Notes: a model not told the origin generated them from the letters alone. Shown: positions 28,274 to 37,904, counted from the stretch's first letter. The stretch: DNA of 64,000 bases from DATKEJ01 sp963768715 (GCA_963768715.1 CAVYJC010000011.1:806001-870000), one strand, 5' to 3'. Numbers and translations are program-made.

Positions 28274-29086
28274 ATGCCTTCTTTCACCGAAAAGCTGCAC
28301 CTGGCTCAGACGAGCTCAAGTTCAATCCTGTGCGTCGGTCTCGATCCGGATCCAAAGCGACTTCCTGAGCACCTTGCAAAACTCGGACCTGACGCCGGAG
28401 TCATTCGTTTCTGTAAGGAAATCATCGATGCAACGGCCGACGTCTGCTGTGCCTACAAACCAAATCTGGCGTTCTTCGAAGGATTGGGACCCGACGGAGG
28501 GGCGGTGCTGGAGGAAGTTCTCGCCTACGTTCCATCGGACCGCATCACGATTGCAGACGGAAAACGGGGAGACATCGGCAATACCGCCGATCACTACGCC
28601 CGGTCCATCTTTGACCGTCTCGGATGCGACGCCTGCACCGTCTCACCGTACATGGGATCCGACGCCGTAACTCCATTCATCCAAAGAGTCGGAACCGCGG
28701 CTTTCGTACTCGTTCGCACATCGAATGCCGGCGCCCGGGAATTGCAGATGGCCATCCTCGAGGGTTCCCCGCTCTATCTGCGGGTTGCCGAGATGGTCCA
28801 TCGTTGGGGAGTCAATCAGCCAGGAGAGGTCGGATTCGTCGTAGGCGCGACCGATCCCTCGTCCCTCGATTTGCTGCGAGATCGCTATCCCGAAGTTCCT
28901 TTTCTGATACCCGGAGTGGGAGCACAGGGTGGCGATCCCGGTGATGTTATTCGAGCGGCGCGACCTGATTCGTCGCCGGTCGTTGTGAATGCAAGTCGAT
29001 CGATTCTTTATGCGGGCTCAGGGGAGGATTTCGCCGAACGCGCCCGCGATGCCGCCGTCCACCTCCGTAGCGCACTGCAACCGTAG
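28274..29086 (+). CDS. pyrF: Orotidine 5'-phosphate decarboxylase, type 2
   Basis: The 270-residue barrel enzyme decarboxylates OMP to UMP, the last step of de novo pyrimidine synthesis. The active-site stretch ADGKRGDIGNTADHYA puts the catalytic lysine at residue 97. CVGLDPDPKRLPEH and VSPYMGSDAVTPF match the longer type-2 subfamily (TIGR02127-like) rather than the short E. coli type. It is monocistronic, and a heptad repeat array begins directly after its TAG stop. Confidence 0.95.
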   Translation: MPSFTEKLHLAQTSSSSILCVGLDPDPKRLPEHLAKLGPDAGVIRFCKEIIDATADVCCAYKPNLAFFEGLGPDGGAVLEEVLAYVPSDRITIADGKRGDIGNTADHYARSIFDRLGCDACTVSPYMGSDAVTPFIQRVGTAAFVLVRTSNAGARELQMAILEGSPLYLRVAEMVHRWGVNQPGEVGFVVGATDPSSLDLLRDRYPEVPFLIPGVGAQGGDPGDVIRAARPDSSPVVVNASRSILYAGSGEDFAERARDAAVHLRSALQP

Positions 29087-29087
29087 C

Positions 29088-29118
29088 TGGAGGAGGATGG
29101 AGGATGGAGGATGGAGGA
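29088..29118. repeat. Period-7 repeat array, unit GGAGGAT
   Basis: Immediately after the pyrF stop the sequence steps through GGAGGAT four times with a 7-base period. This is one of the few heptad arrays that cannot be set in a GTNNNNN register. It abuts a hairpin element at 29119. Confidence 0.7.
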
Positions 29119-29161
29119 CTTGTCCGCCGAAGCCCGAACGAAGCGAGGGCAAAGACGGATG
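29119..29161. repeat. Hairpin element with TCCG/GCCC arms
   Basis: CTTGTCCGCCGAAGCCC is followed by GAACGAAGCGA and then GGGCAAAGACGGAT. TCCG pairs with CGGA and GCCC with GGGC, giving two stacked short stems with an internal loop. A similarly built element is at 38731-38772. Both lie beside heptad arrays in intergenic DNA. Confidence 0.5.
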
Positions 29162-29217
29162 GAGTGATGACGTTTTCAGCAGTCGCCGTCATCTCCTCCA
29201 TTTCATCGCATCTTAGA

Positions 29218-29250
29218 GGACCACGGACGACGGACCACGGACCACGGACA
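29218..29250. repeat. Period-7 repeat array, unit GTGGTCC (minus strand)
   Basis: The plus strand reads GGACCAC, GGACGAC, GGACCAC, GGACCAC, GGACATT in exact 7-base steps. It ends 7 bases from the stop of the downstream minus-strand sigma gene and reads as GTGGTCC units in that gene's direction. Confidence 0.75.
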
Positions 29251-29256
29251 TTCAAT

Positions 29257-29838
29257 TCAGTCTATTCCTTCGCCATTCAGCTCCCGGAACAGCCAAGCTC
29301 GAGCGACGGCCCACTCTCTTTTGACAGTTGCTGTCGAAACGCCTACCACGTCCGCTGTCTCCTCAATGCTCAATCCCCCGAAAAAGCGGCACTCCACGAT
29401 CTGACTCTGACGCGGATCGATCTCAGCCAGGCGCAGAAGTGACTCATCGAGCGCGACGAGGGCGTCGGCTCGAACCTCCGATGCAACGGAGTCGGCTTCC
29501 CGGATGGAGATGACCGCATTGCCGCCCCGTTTGGCGGCATTTCTGCGACGTGCATAATCGACAAGAATGCGCCGCATAGCCTGTGAAGCGAGCGCAAAAA
29601 ACTGGGACCGACTCTGCCAGTTGATTCGCTGCTGATCGGCGAGCTTGATGTAGGCCTCGTGAACAAGCGCCGTGGTATTCAGCGTATGGTCGGCGCGCTC
29701 CGATCCCAGCTTCGACTTGGCAAGCCGACGAAGCTCCATATAGACCAAGGGCATCAGTTTGTCCAGCGCAGACCTGTCCCCCGAACCCAGGCTGACGAGT
29801 AGCTGCGTTACTTCGTGTTTCGTGATCGCCTCTGACAC
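29257..29838 (-). CDS. ECF-type RNA polymerase sigma factor (Sigma70_ECF / TIGR02999-like)
   Basis: The 193-residue protein starts at GTG 29838, placed 8 bases after a GGGAGG. An in-frame GTG at 29847 overlaps that Shine-Dalgarno and is unlikely. Segments LVYMELRRLAKSKL, TTALVHEAYIKLAD and FFALASQAMRRILVDYARRR are typical of the ECF subgroup found with kinases or in Planctomycetes and Bacteroidota. Region 4 is VECRFFGGLSIEETADVVGVSTATVKREW. No anti-sigma or kinase gene is adjacent, so its control is unknown. Confidence 0.88.
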   Translation of the reverse strand: MSEAITKHEVTQLLVSLGSGDRSALDKLMPLVYMELRRLAKSKLGSERADHTLNTTALVHEAYIKLADQQRINWQSRSQFFALASQAMRRILVDYARRRNAAKRGGNAVISIREADSVASEVRADALVALDESLLRLAEIDPRQSQIVECRFFGGLSIEETADVVGVSTATVKREWAVARAWLFRELNGEGID

Positions 29839-30059
29839 GAACAGCACCTCCCTACGTAGTGAATGGGCCTAAGCCCAGTACACAAAAGAAGATACGTTAT
29901 TCGTTTCGTCTAAGTCCACCAATCCCTTCGAAGTCACTATTCGGGAGTCATGAGGTTATGAAACGGCCACTCGAAGTGTCTATAGTCATGAATACTGGCG
30001 GGTACCGTTGCAGGTAGCTCCGCCGGTCCTATTGGAGATATTTCAATTCATCGGTCCAA

Positions 30060-31508
30060 ATGCCGTTGTCATCAGTGAGCACACACACCGTCGTCGAAAT
30101 TGTCGGCGAGCCCGATACGAACCCTTCGAGCATACCCGAGTCGGTCATTCACGAAATCTGGCGGCTGCAGCACTTTCGCAAGGAGGACTTGCAGACCGTA
30201 GACGGGCGCCGCGTCGTTATTCTCGACCCAGGTCGGTTGAACGAGAATCAGGGTCCGGATTTTCTTGATGCCAGAATTGTGGTGGGATTCACGACCTGGG
30301 CCGGTTCCATCGAGATTCACCGCACGTCCTCTGACTGGAACCGGCACCGGCATCACACCGATCCTCATTACCAACCGGTAATCCTGCATGTCACGCTGCT
30401 CGCGGATCGGTGCACGGGTTTCCTGAAGCGGTCGGATGGAACTGTGATCCCCGAAATCGTCCTGTATCCCCGATTAAAGGAATCTCTTCGAAAGATCCAG
30501 TGGCAGTTCAGGAAGGGTGGGTCGTTATTCTTCGCCTGCCACGAGCACTGGATGAACGTGAGCGAAACGGTAATCGCTCCCTTTCTTGACAGGCTCGCGG
30601 CCGATCGCCTCAAACGCAAAGCCGACCGGCTCGGCGAACGATTCCTGGCCGTGCCGGATCTCGATCAGGTCCTCTATGAAGAGATTTTCAGGTGTCTTGG
30701 ATATTCTCAGAATGCGGAGGCCATGGTGCTTCTGGCGCGTCGGATCCCCCTGCGACTGCTCCAGTCGATATCCGATCCGAGAGACGCTGCGGCGGTTTTG
30801 CTCGGAACAGCCGGCATCCTGAATGCTGAAGCAAATGGAGACGTCGGCTTTGATCTTGCTGGCGAACTGCGTGAACGATTCGAGGACGCGCGCAACAGCC
30901 TGCCATTCCCTCCCCTGCCCAAGACCGTTTGGCGCAGTGGACGACTTCGGCCGGCAAATAACCCGCGTCGACGAATATTGCAAGGTGCGATCCTTTTCGG
31001 GCAGGCGGGCCCAATGGGACAACATCCCGCTGACCGTGTCTTACCGTTGCTGGCATCCGCGAATCCGGGCAAGACGCTTCAAGGGCTGCTCAAAATCCCG
31101 CCTGATCTGGAGGCATACGTTGCACCCAGTCGCCCGGCCGGCGGGCTCAGGTTGGGGCGGGATCAGCAAATCACGACGGCGGCCAACGCCATTCTTCCGA
31201 TGCTCGTGTTGCGCGCTGAACAGTTGGAGTTGACAGACGATCTCGGACGCGCCGTAGCCGTCAGTCGAAAACTTCCGGTTGTAATGGACAGCATCGTCCG
31301 CCGATATTCCACCGACCGAGGCCGCCCCGTTTCGACGTCCATCGCGCAGGGATTGCACGAATTGTCGAGAAGCTGGTGCGGCCAGGGAAGATGCCGGGAG
31401 TGCCCGATTTGGCAACAGATCGCTCAACCGGACGCGATACGCTCGTCAACGCAATCCAGGGAGACAGGTGGAAACTCAAATTCTGCGGTTCGTCCGAATG
31501 ACCTTTGA
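30060..31508 (+). CDS. DUF2851 family protein
   Basis: The 482-residue protein of the DUF2851 family begins its conserved part with SVIHEIWRLQHFRKEDLQT. Other landmarks are VVILDPGRLNENQGPDFLDA, GSIEIHRTSSDWNRHRHHTDPHY, VILHV and a C-terminal CGQGRCRECPIW with four cysteines. The family is typical of Bacteroidota and Chlorobi and has no established function; the His/Asp-rich N-domain and Cys-rich tail suggest metal binding (inference). ATG 30060 is used; GTG 30075 is an alternative. Its last 41 bases overlap the next gene. Confidence 0.85.
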   Translation: MPLSSVSTHTVVEIVGEPDTNPSSIPESVIHEIWRLQHFRKEDLQTVDGRRVVILDPGRLNENQGPDFLDARIVVGFTTWAGSIEIHRTSSDWNRHRHHTDPHYQPVILHVTLLADRCTGFLKRSDGTVIPEIVLYPRLKESLRKIQWQFRKGGSLFFACHEHWMNVSETVIAPFLDRLAADRLKRKADRLGERFLAVPDLDQVLYEEIFRCLGYSQNAEAMVLLARRIPLRLLQSISDPRDAAAVLLGTAGILNAEANGDVGFDLAGELRERFEDARNSLPFPPLPKTVWRSGRLRPANNPRRRILQGAILFGQAGPMGQHPADRVLPLLASANPGKTLQGLLKIPPDLEAYVAPSRPAGGLRLGRDQQITTAANAILPMLVLRAEQLELTDDLGRAVAVSRKLPVVMDSIVRRYSTDRGRPVSTSIAQGLHELSRSWCGQGRCRECPIWQQIAQPDAIRSSTQSRETGGNSNSAVRPNDL

Positions 31509-31791
31509 CCCGGCCAAGGTGCCCGAATTCCTCGCCTTATTCGAGGAGTCCCGCGATCGGATTCGAAATCAGGACGGCTGTCTCCATCTCGAACTACTCA
31601 CGGACGTTCGCCACCCGAATGTCATGATGACGTTCAGCATTTGGACATCGGAAGAGGCACTGGAATCTTATCGCGGCAGCGGCCTCTTCAAGTCAACCTG
31701 GTCAAAGGCGCGCGCACTGTTTGCGGCCAAACCGGAGGCGACGAGCTTTCGTCGAGCAGCGTCCGGCAGCGGTCAGAACGGGCCGGGCTAA
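31468..31791 (+). CDS. Antibiotic biosynthesis monooxygenase (ABM) fold protein
   Basis: The 107-residue protein is a dimeric alpha/beta-barrel ABM domain: RFVRMTFDPAKVPEFLALF, the LELLTDVRHPN hairpin and FSIWTSEEALESYRGSGLFKSTW are canonical. GTG 31468 is needed to include the first strand and has GGGAGA upstream, so the gene overlaps DUF2851 by 41 bases in another frame. Members include quinol monooxygenases and heme-degrading enzymes, but many are uncharacterised. It overlaps the convergent TonB receptor gene by 3 bases. Confidence 0.88.
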   Translation: METQILRFVRMTFDPAKVPEFLALFEESRDRIRNQDGCLHLELLTDVRHPNVMMTFSIWTSEEALESYRGSGLFKSTWSKARALFAAKPEATSFRRAASGSGQNGPG

Positions 31792-33873
31792 ATCGAAAGC
31801 TTGAAGCCGGCTAGAGCCGTTCGTCCCGGACCGGGAAGCCCGAGTTGGTTCTCCACCAGCGTATCGCCAACGTTGTTGACGCGAAGGAATAACGCGGCAG
31901 AAATCTGCGGACGCCTTGTAAACATGACTCGGTAACCACAGCGAAGGTTGAATACAGTCGACGCCTGCCAGATCGACAAACTCTCCGTCATCGTCGAGCG
32001 AAAAGGCACGTCCCGTGTATTCGACCTCGACGGCGGCTGACGCCCCGGCGGGATGGATATATTCGACCCGCAAGGTACCTGTGTTCTCCGGACGTTCGGT
32101 GAGCGGACGGTCATAGGCCCCGGTATCCGAATCTTCTGCACGGAGATGGCTGATCATGGCCGTTACAGACGTCCTTACCTGGGGCAACGGCCGATATGCG
32201 CCGTCGAATTCCACGCCGATATTCCTGCTTCCGTCGAGGTTGACGCGCTTTCGCTTAGACGATCCCTCGACAACAACGACGGTCTGGTCGATGGTATTCG
32301 AGGTCAGTGTCAGAAACCCCGTGGCTTCAAGCACGAGCTCTCCGTGTTTATAACGGAGTGAGGATTCCGACAGCCACGCCACTTCGCTGCCGAGGTCCGG
32401 ATTAAGAACAAACCGCCCCAACGCGCCGGAAAATTGTTCTCGGAGCGTCGGAAAACGCGATCTGCGACCGGTGGAGGCGCGAAATTCCAACGGTCCGGAG
32501 ACGTCATAGATGAGACCGGCGCGTCCTCCGAACTCGGTCTGAGCTCCCGGCTCCGAAAAGGTATAGGCTTCCGGGATGGATCGTGAATCCAGGTTGATGC
32601 CTGCGGAATACGTCGCTCTTCCGATCCGATAGTCGCCTTCGAAACCTGCATTCAGGAGAAGCTGACGATATCGCTGACGTGGTCCGGCATCGGTGCGTAG
32701 AATCGGATCGAAGCTGTACTCCGAGTCAATCTGGTCATGGCGGGTGTGTAGAGCTCCGGCGGAAAAATGAACCCCGGCACGATCAAAATCGCCGGCCAGA
32801 ACGACTCGTCCTCCAATCGTAGCATCGTCATCATCCTCACGCTCCGTCGGCGTTTCGAATGCATCCGACGCATAGGCGACGATGCTCTGATCGAAGTGAT
32901 TGAACCATACCGAGGTCTGATATGAGACCGGACGACCCTCGTGGGCTGGACGCCCCAGCGTCGCGATGACCATCCTGTTCGTCCAGTCCGGATATCTCCA
33001 GTAGCGCACGCCCCCCTGCGCCGGATCCTTATGTCCCTCCGGCGCGATCCCCTTCTCCGCATCGATGGCGAGCGCCGCAATGCTGACGGCCAAGTCGGAC
33101 GGAAAGGTGTATTCAGCCCGGGCCAGAACGTTGAGTCTTCGCAGGTCGGTATTCGTTCTAAGATGAGGGTCCGTCTGGCTGAACGTCAGGCCGGGATCAT
33201 CGGGCAGCGTCTGTCCATCACGCGCGAAATACCCGACGGCGGCCAGATAGCTGACCGACGACGACCGCCCCATATGCATCGCCTCAAACTGCCGCTCGCT
33301 TCCGGAGCCGACATGGAGACCTACCTCGGCATATCGACCTGCGCCGGCGAGGTCTCTCGATATGAGATTTACGGCGCCGCCCATCAAATTGGGCCCGAAC
33401 TCGGATGAGACAGATCCTTTCGAAATGGAGATGCTTGCGAGGGCCGATGCCGGAATCATATCGAGATCGACTCGATTGTCCCAGGGGATATTGAGAAGCG
33501 CCCCGTCGAAATAGACGGCCAGCTGTCGCTCACCCGCATTTCGCATGTAGAGCAGCGACTCGCCGCGTGAATTCGTCTGGACATGAGCCGACGGGATAAG
33601 TCGTGCGAGCTCGGCAACGCTGGTTGCGTCACTCCGTTCTACGGCGATCAACCCGATGGTCTGGATCGTGTTCGCCGAACGGTGGCGCGCTGCGCGGGAT
33701 CCAACCACAACGGCGCCGGGATGAAAGAAAGTGGTCGTATCACTGAACACGTGCAACGAATCGCCAATCCGAACCAGTCGCACCGTATCCGGTTTGGCCT
33801 CGTCCTGTGCGAGGCACTCGAGGTCCGCCGTCAGCACACCGAAAGCAACCAAGAAAGCACATCTGATCATCAC
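31788..33873 (-). pseudogene. TonB-dependent receptor (CirA/vitamin-B12-receptor type), frameshifted near the C-terminus
   Basis: The start is GTG 33873 or ATG 33870, with a signal peptide ending near CLAQDEA. The plug domain runs about 65-190 (TSVAELARLIPSAHVQTNSRGESLLYMRNAG, ISISKGSVSSEFGPNLMGGAVNLIS). Barrel strands follow to YTGRAFSLDDDGEFVDLAG. Near 31957-31966 the frame changes: the correct end (STVFNLRCGYRVMF to GRTALAGFKLSI) lies one frame over and stops at 31788. Unrepaired translation runs on to 31702 with junk, losing the last barrel strands. No FecR or SusD partner is nearby; the ligand is unknown. Confidence 0.82.
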
Positions 33874-33959
33874 TTGCCGCCCATACTGTCGGTTCTTCGC
33901 GGCAGCGAGATACGCGGTCAGCGGACAAACGTTCTGGCCTTCGAGAATCTATGAAAACC

Positions 33960-35231
33960 CTAAATCACCGTGTTCGGCGGCACAACGACATTCTTCGGAA
34001 GAATGACGATCCCGTCGCGAATCGAATAGAAGTCGCCGTCGTAATTCTGAATCCCCGCCTCGTTCTTGATGATACAGCCCTCTCCGATCCGAACGTTTCG
34101 ATCAATGATCGTGTTTTCGACATGGCTGCCTGCTCCAATGCCTGGATTTTCGGGCCCGTCGATGGCACGATCTCGAAGGTCCCGCCCATGCCAGCTGTAG
34201 TAGTCGAACCCGAGCATGACCGTACGGTGAAGTGTCGTGCCTTCACCAATGAACGAGCGGATGCCGACGACGGAGTCTGAAATACGACTGCCCAGAATCA
34301 CACACGCCTCGGCCACCAGTGAGTCGATGATCTCCGAGTGCCGGATTTTGGCAGGCGGGAGTATCCGAGGGTTGGTGTAGATCGGGGCTGAGGGGTCAAA
34401 CATGTCGAATTCGGGCGACGGGCCGGTTAGACTCAGGTTTGCATCGAAGAACGAACGGATAGTTCCGATGTCGCTCCAGTAGCCGGTGAAGGGATAGCTG
34501 AAGACTCTGTGGTTCTGAATCGCATTGGGAATCAGTTCCCTCCCGAAATCGGTGAATGTCGGATTGCCGGCGAGCTCGTTGATAAGCACCGAGCTGTCGA
34601 AAATGTAGATGCCCATCGATCCGAGATAGACGCGACCCGCCGCCTTCATTTCAGCCGAAACCTGACTCTCGAGGCCACCGAGTTCGTCGATCGACGGCTT
34701 CTCCGTAAAACCGAGCACGCAGTCATTGGCATCCGTGTTGAGAATGCCAAGACCGGGAGCATCCTCGGCCGTCACAGGGATCGTTGCGATCGTGATCTCG
34801 GCCCCTTTTTCCACGTGATGCTTGAACATCTTCCCGTAATCCATGCGATAAAGCTGGTCACCGGAAAGGATGAGGACATGTGAGTGCCGGCGAGCAGAAA
34901 GATGCGGCATCGTCTGCCTCACTGCATCCGCGGTACCCTGAAACCAGTCCGTAGAGTGCGGCGTCTGCTCCGCCGCTAGAATCGTTACGAAACCACGCCC
35001 GAAACGATCGAACTGGTAGGCATGCGTTACGTGTCGGTTCAGGCTTGCCGAATTGAATTGGGTCAGCACCATGATTCGCGGAATGCCGGAGTTGATGCTG
35101 TTCGAGACTGGAATGTCTATCAGTCGATACTTGCCCGCCAAGGGAACCGCAGGCTTCGAGCGAAGCTTCGTCAAGGGGTAAAGCCGGGTACCGGCGCCCC
35201 CTCCAAGTATGACCGTAATGATGTCCTGCAT
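33960..35231 (-). CDS. glgC: Glucose-1-phosphate adenylyltransferase (ADP-glucose pyrophosphorylase)
   Basis: The 423-residue protein has the nucleotidyltransferase motif GGGAGTRLYPLTKLRSKPAVP near residues 9-30, LSGDQLYRMDY, and FTEKPSI, followed by a left-handed beta-helix with hexapeptide-like repeats (VENTIIDRNVRIGEGC). ATG 35231 is used, with GGGG upstream. It makes ADP-glucose from glucose-1-phosphate and ATP for glycogen synthesis, and is allosterically controlled in most bacteria. No other glg gene is visible nearby. It is divergent from mlaE. Confidence 0.93.
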   Translation of the reverse strand: MQDIITVILGGGAGTRLYPLTKLRSKPAVPLAGKYRLIDIPVSNSINSGIPRIMVLTQFNSASLNRHVTHAYQFDRFGRGFVTILAAEQTPHSTDWFQGTADAVRQTMPHLSARRHSHVLILSGDQLYRMDYGKMFKHHVEKGAEITIATIPVTAEDAPGLGILNTDANDCVLGFTEKPSIDELGGLESQVSAEMKAAGRVYLGSMGIYIFDSSVLINELAGNPTFTDFGRELIPNAIQNHRVFSYPFTGYWSDIGTIRSFFDANLSLTGPSPEFDMFDPSAPIYTNPRILPPAKIRHSEIIDSLVAEACVILGSRISDSVVGIRSFIGEGTTLHRTVMLGFDYYSWHGRDLRDRAIDGPENPGIGAGSHVENTIIDRNVRIGEGCIIKNEAGIQNYDGDFYSIRDGIVILPKNVVVPPNTVI

Positions 35232-35447
35232 AGGCCCCCCGCCATGTTGGGTTACGTTCAAATCGAATATAGTGCAGACCAGTCGGTAGGATGCGGGCGC
35301 GTTATCACGACAGACTGAACGGTGCGATTCGTCGCTGAGCGTTATTTTCCCGACTTAACGGGGGCCTGGCGTTCCGGGTCGACATGGCCGTTGATGATCC
35401 TGGTGACGAAAACTAACTGGAACGACCCGAACGAATAACGGTCTCTC

Positions 35448-36212
35448 ATGACACTTCCATTTGAGCATAGGATCCGGACGTTCCTCATCGAGGTCGGGAG
35501 GTACGGTCTCCTGCTCTTCCAATCGTTCCGGTCCATCCTCGAAATTGGGACCTACTGGGAAAACCTTCTCATCCAGATGGTCCGTGTCGGCGTCGACTCA
35601 CTGCCGATCGTCGCATTGACAGCCGCTTTCTCTGGAGCCGTGACGACGGTTCAGTCGGCCCACCAACTCGTCTCCCCTCTGATCCCCCGATCTGTAATAG
35701 GCGGCGTCGTTGTCCCGTCTATGGTCCTGGAGCTTGGCGTCGTCACTACCGCCCTCGTCCTGGCGGGACGCGTCGGGGCCCGAATCGCTGCCGAGCTCGG
35801 AACGATGCGGGTCACCGAGCAGGTGGACGCACTCGAAGTGATGGGGCTCAATTCGGTTGCGTACCTGGTCGTTCCGCGCGTGCTGGCCGGGGTGATAATG
35901 TTTCCGGTTCTTTACGCCGTCGCTTGTTTTGTTGGAATAAGCGGCGGACTGTTGGCGGGTTCGCTCGGAGGCTATATACCCGCACTCGAATTCATTGAAG
36001 GTGGTCGACAATTTTTCAGTGCGTCCGACGTCACATTCGGTCTGATTAAGTCGCTGGTTGCAGGATTCATCATAACGTCCATCTCCTGCTCCAAGGGATA
36101 CTACACGACCGGCGGCGCGGAGGGCGTCGGCTCCAGTACGACACAGGCCGCCGTAGCCAGCTGCGTCATGGTCCTGCTCGCCGACTATGTACTTGCCATT
36201 ATTCTACTATAG
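35448..36212 (+). CDS. mlaE: MlaE-type ABC lipid transport permease
   Basis: The 254-residue integral membrane protein is of the MlaE/YrbE/TGD1 family: VGVDSLPIVALTAAFSGAVTTVQ, ELGTMRVTEQVDALEVMGLN and GVGSSTTQAAVAS are hallmark stretches. It has five or six hydrophobic helices. With MlaF and MlaD it forms an inner-membrane ABC complex that moves phospholipids between the membranes. The MlaF gene starts 3 bases after its stop. No mlaA, mlaB or mlaC is present in the window. Confidence 0.93.
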   Translation: MTLPFEHRIRTFLIEVGRYGLLLFQSFRSILEIGTYWENLLIQMVRVGVDSLPIVALTAAFSGAVTTVQSAHQLVSPLIPRSVIGGVVVPSMVLELGVVTTALVLAGRVGARIAAELGTMRVTEQVDALEVMGLNSVAYLVVPRVLAGVIMFPVLYAVACFVGISGGLLAGSLGGYIPALEFIEGGRQFFSASDVTFGLIKSLVAGFIITSISCSKGYYTTGGAEGVGSSTTQAAVASCVMVLLADYVLAIILL

Positions 36213-36215
36213 AAC

Positions 36216-36956
36216 GTGATCGAGATTCGTCACCTGTACAAAGGCTTTTCTGGCACACCAGTGCTCGAAGATGTGTCGTTGACCATCAACGACGCGGAGA
36301 CGTACGCGGTGATCGGACAAAGCGGCTCCGGGAAAAGCGTCCTTATGAAGAATATTGTCGGGCTGCTCAAGCCGGACAAAGGGACGATTCTCGTCGACGG
36401 CGTGGACACGTCGAAGCTCAATTATCGCGAGACACGTGAGTTGCGCCAGCATTTCGGCGTTCTGTTCCAGGGCGGGGCGCTATTCGACTCGATGTCAGCT
36501 TTCGACAACGTGGCCTTCCCACTTCGAATGATCACCGAAATGTCTGAACGCGAAATCCGAAAACGCGTCGACGAATGTCTCGAAACCGTGCACCTTGAAG
36601 ACGCGGGACCGAAGATGCCGGCTGAGCTCTCGGGCGGCATGCAAAAGCGCGTTGCACTCGCCCGCGCGGTGGCCATGCGGCCGAAGTACATCTTTTACGA
36701 CGAGCCTACGAGCGGACTTGACCCAAAAACATCAAACACTATTAACGATTTGATCAAAGACCTCGACACCCGACTTGGGATCACCGGCATCGTGATCACC
36801 CACGACATGCACTCGTGCCTTGAGATCGCCAATCGCATCGGGTTCATTCATGAGGGTCACCTACATTGGACAGGAACCGTCGAAGACCTCCACGCTGCCG
36901 ACGATGAAGTGTTGCTCGATTTCGTCAAGGCCAGTGAATACCAAATCGGTCTCTGA
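36216..36956 (+). CDS. mlaF: MlaF-type ABC transporter ATPase
   Basis: The 246-residue ATPase starts at GTG 36216. The Walker A loop GQSGSGKS is at 34-41, the signature LSGGMQKR in the middle, and Walker B plus the switch region IFYDEPTSGLDP. The segment LFQGGALFDSMSAFDNVAFPLR is typical of MlaF. It powers the permease encoded just upstream. The following mlaD gene starts 33 bases later. Confidence 0.95.
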   Translation: MIEIRHLYKGFSGTPVLEDVSLTINDAETYAVIGQSGSGKSVLMKNIVGLLKPDKGTILVDGVDTSKLNYRETRELRQHFGVLFQGGALFDSMSAFDNVAFPLRMITEMSEREIRKRVDECLETVHLEDAGPKMPAELSGGMQKRVALARAVAMRPKYIFYDEPTSGLDPKTSNTINDLIKDLDTRLGITGIVITHDMHSCLEIANRIGFIHEGHLHWTGTVEDLHAADDEVLLDFVKASEYQIGL

Positions 36957-36989
36957 GTTTCAACTTCCCGCGTCGAATCCGAATATAGA

Positions 36990-37904
36990 ATGCAGACTAG
37001 AAACGCTTTAAAAATAGGTATATGGATCGTGATCGCTCTTGCGATCATTATCTTTGGCACGAAATATTTCCAGGGCGTGTCGCTGCGTGGTTCGTACCAC
37101 GTAGTCGCGGAGTTCGATCGGGTCGATGGTCTGATCCCCGGCAATATGGCCCAGACGAAGGGGGTTCGAATCGGGCAGGTTCGTGACATCCGTATCGATC
37201 AAGACTCCGGGTTCGTGCTTGTCGAAATTGCTATCAACGAAGGCGTCGCTCTCAGAAAAGGGGCCGTGGCAAGCCTATCCGGACTTGCCGCGCTCGGTGA
37301 CGTCAGGGTCGAAATCGATCCCGGACCGCTCGGGAACCCTCCTCTCCCACCTGGAAGCAGAATACCGAGTACGTCGGGCGGTGATCTCCTGGGTGACCTC
37401 TCGTCGCAGGCGGATACGTATCTCTCGAAAATTGAAACCATCCTCGGGAGCGTGGACACGACCACGGCGGCCTTGGGCGAGCAGATCGGCAATCCTTCCT
37501 CGGACCTCCGGAACACACTCCTTTCACTTCGTCACGTTTCGGCTTCGATGGCCGACGTGATGGAGAGCGAATCCGACAACCTGGCGCGCATGATCGAGAA
37601 TTTGGAGTCGGCTTCGTCCAATTTGAAACAACTGACGTCGACCGATTCAACCGGGGCCGGTTTGCGCGAGTCGCTGGATGAAATGAATGCGACGCTGGCT
37701 TCGGTCAGGTCGCTGACGAGCAATCTCGACACCCTGCTGACCAAAATGAACACGGGCAACGGAACACTCGGGAAACTTGCAAACGACGTGGCGCTTTATA
37801 ATCACATGGACTCGGTGGCCGTCAACCTCAATCTTCTACTCGAGGACTTCCGCAAAAATCCAAAGCGCTACTTGAAGGAGTTGAGTCTGATTGATTTCTT
37901 GTAG
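36990..37904 (+). CDS. mlaD: MlaD-type MCE-domain lipid transport protein
   Basis: The 304-residue protein has an N-terminal membrane anchor (residues 7-25, IGIWIVIALAIIIFGTKYF). One MCE domain follows at about 36-115 (YHVVAEFDRVDGLIPGNMAQTKGVRIGQV) and then a long alpha-helical, Ser/Asn-rich tail (140-300). This is longer than E. coli MlaD (about 183) and typical of MCE proteins outside Proteobacteria. It would form a periplasmic ring bound to MlaEF. A heptad repeat array starts at the base after its TAG. Confidence 0.92.
   Translation: MQTRNALKIGIWIVIALAIIIFGTKYFQGVSLRGSYHVVAEFDRVDGLIPGNMAQTKGVRIGQVRDIRIDQDSGFVLVEIAINEGVALRKGAVASLSGLAALGDVRVEIDPGPLGNPPLPPGSRIPSTSGGDLLGDLSSQADTYLSKIETILGSVDTTTAALGEQIGNPSSDLRNTLLSLRHVSASMADVMESESDNLARMIENLESASSNLKQLTSTDSTGAGLRESLDEMNATLASVRSLTSNLDTLLTKMNTGNGTLGKLANDVALYNHMDSVAVNLNLLLEDFRKNPKRYLKELSLIDFL

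Noticed and set aside
29864..29877. Short palindrome TGGGC-CTAA-GCCCA upstream of the second sigma gene
   Set aside because: A 5-base-pair stem is too short to separate from chance in GC-rich DNA.
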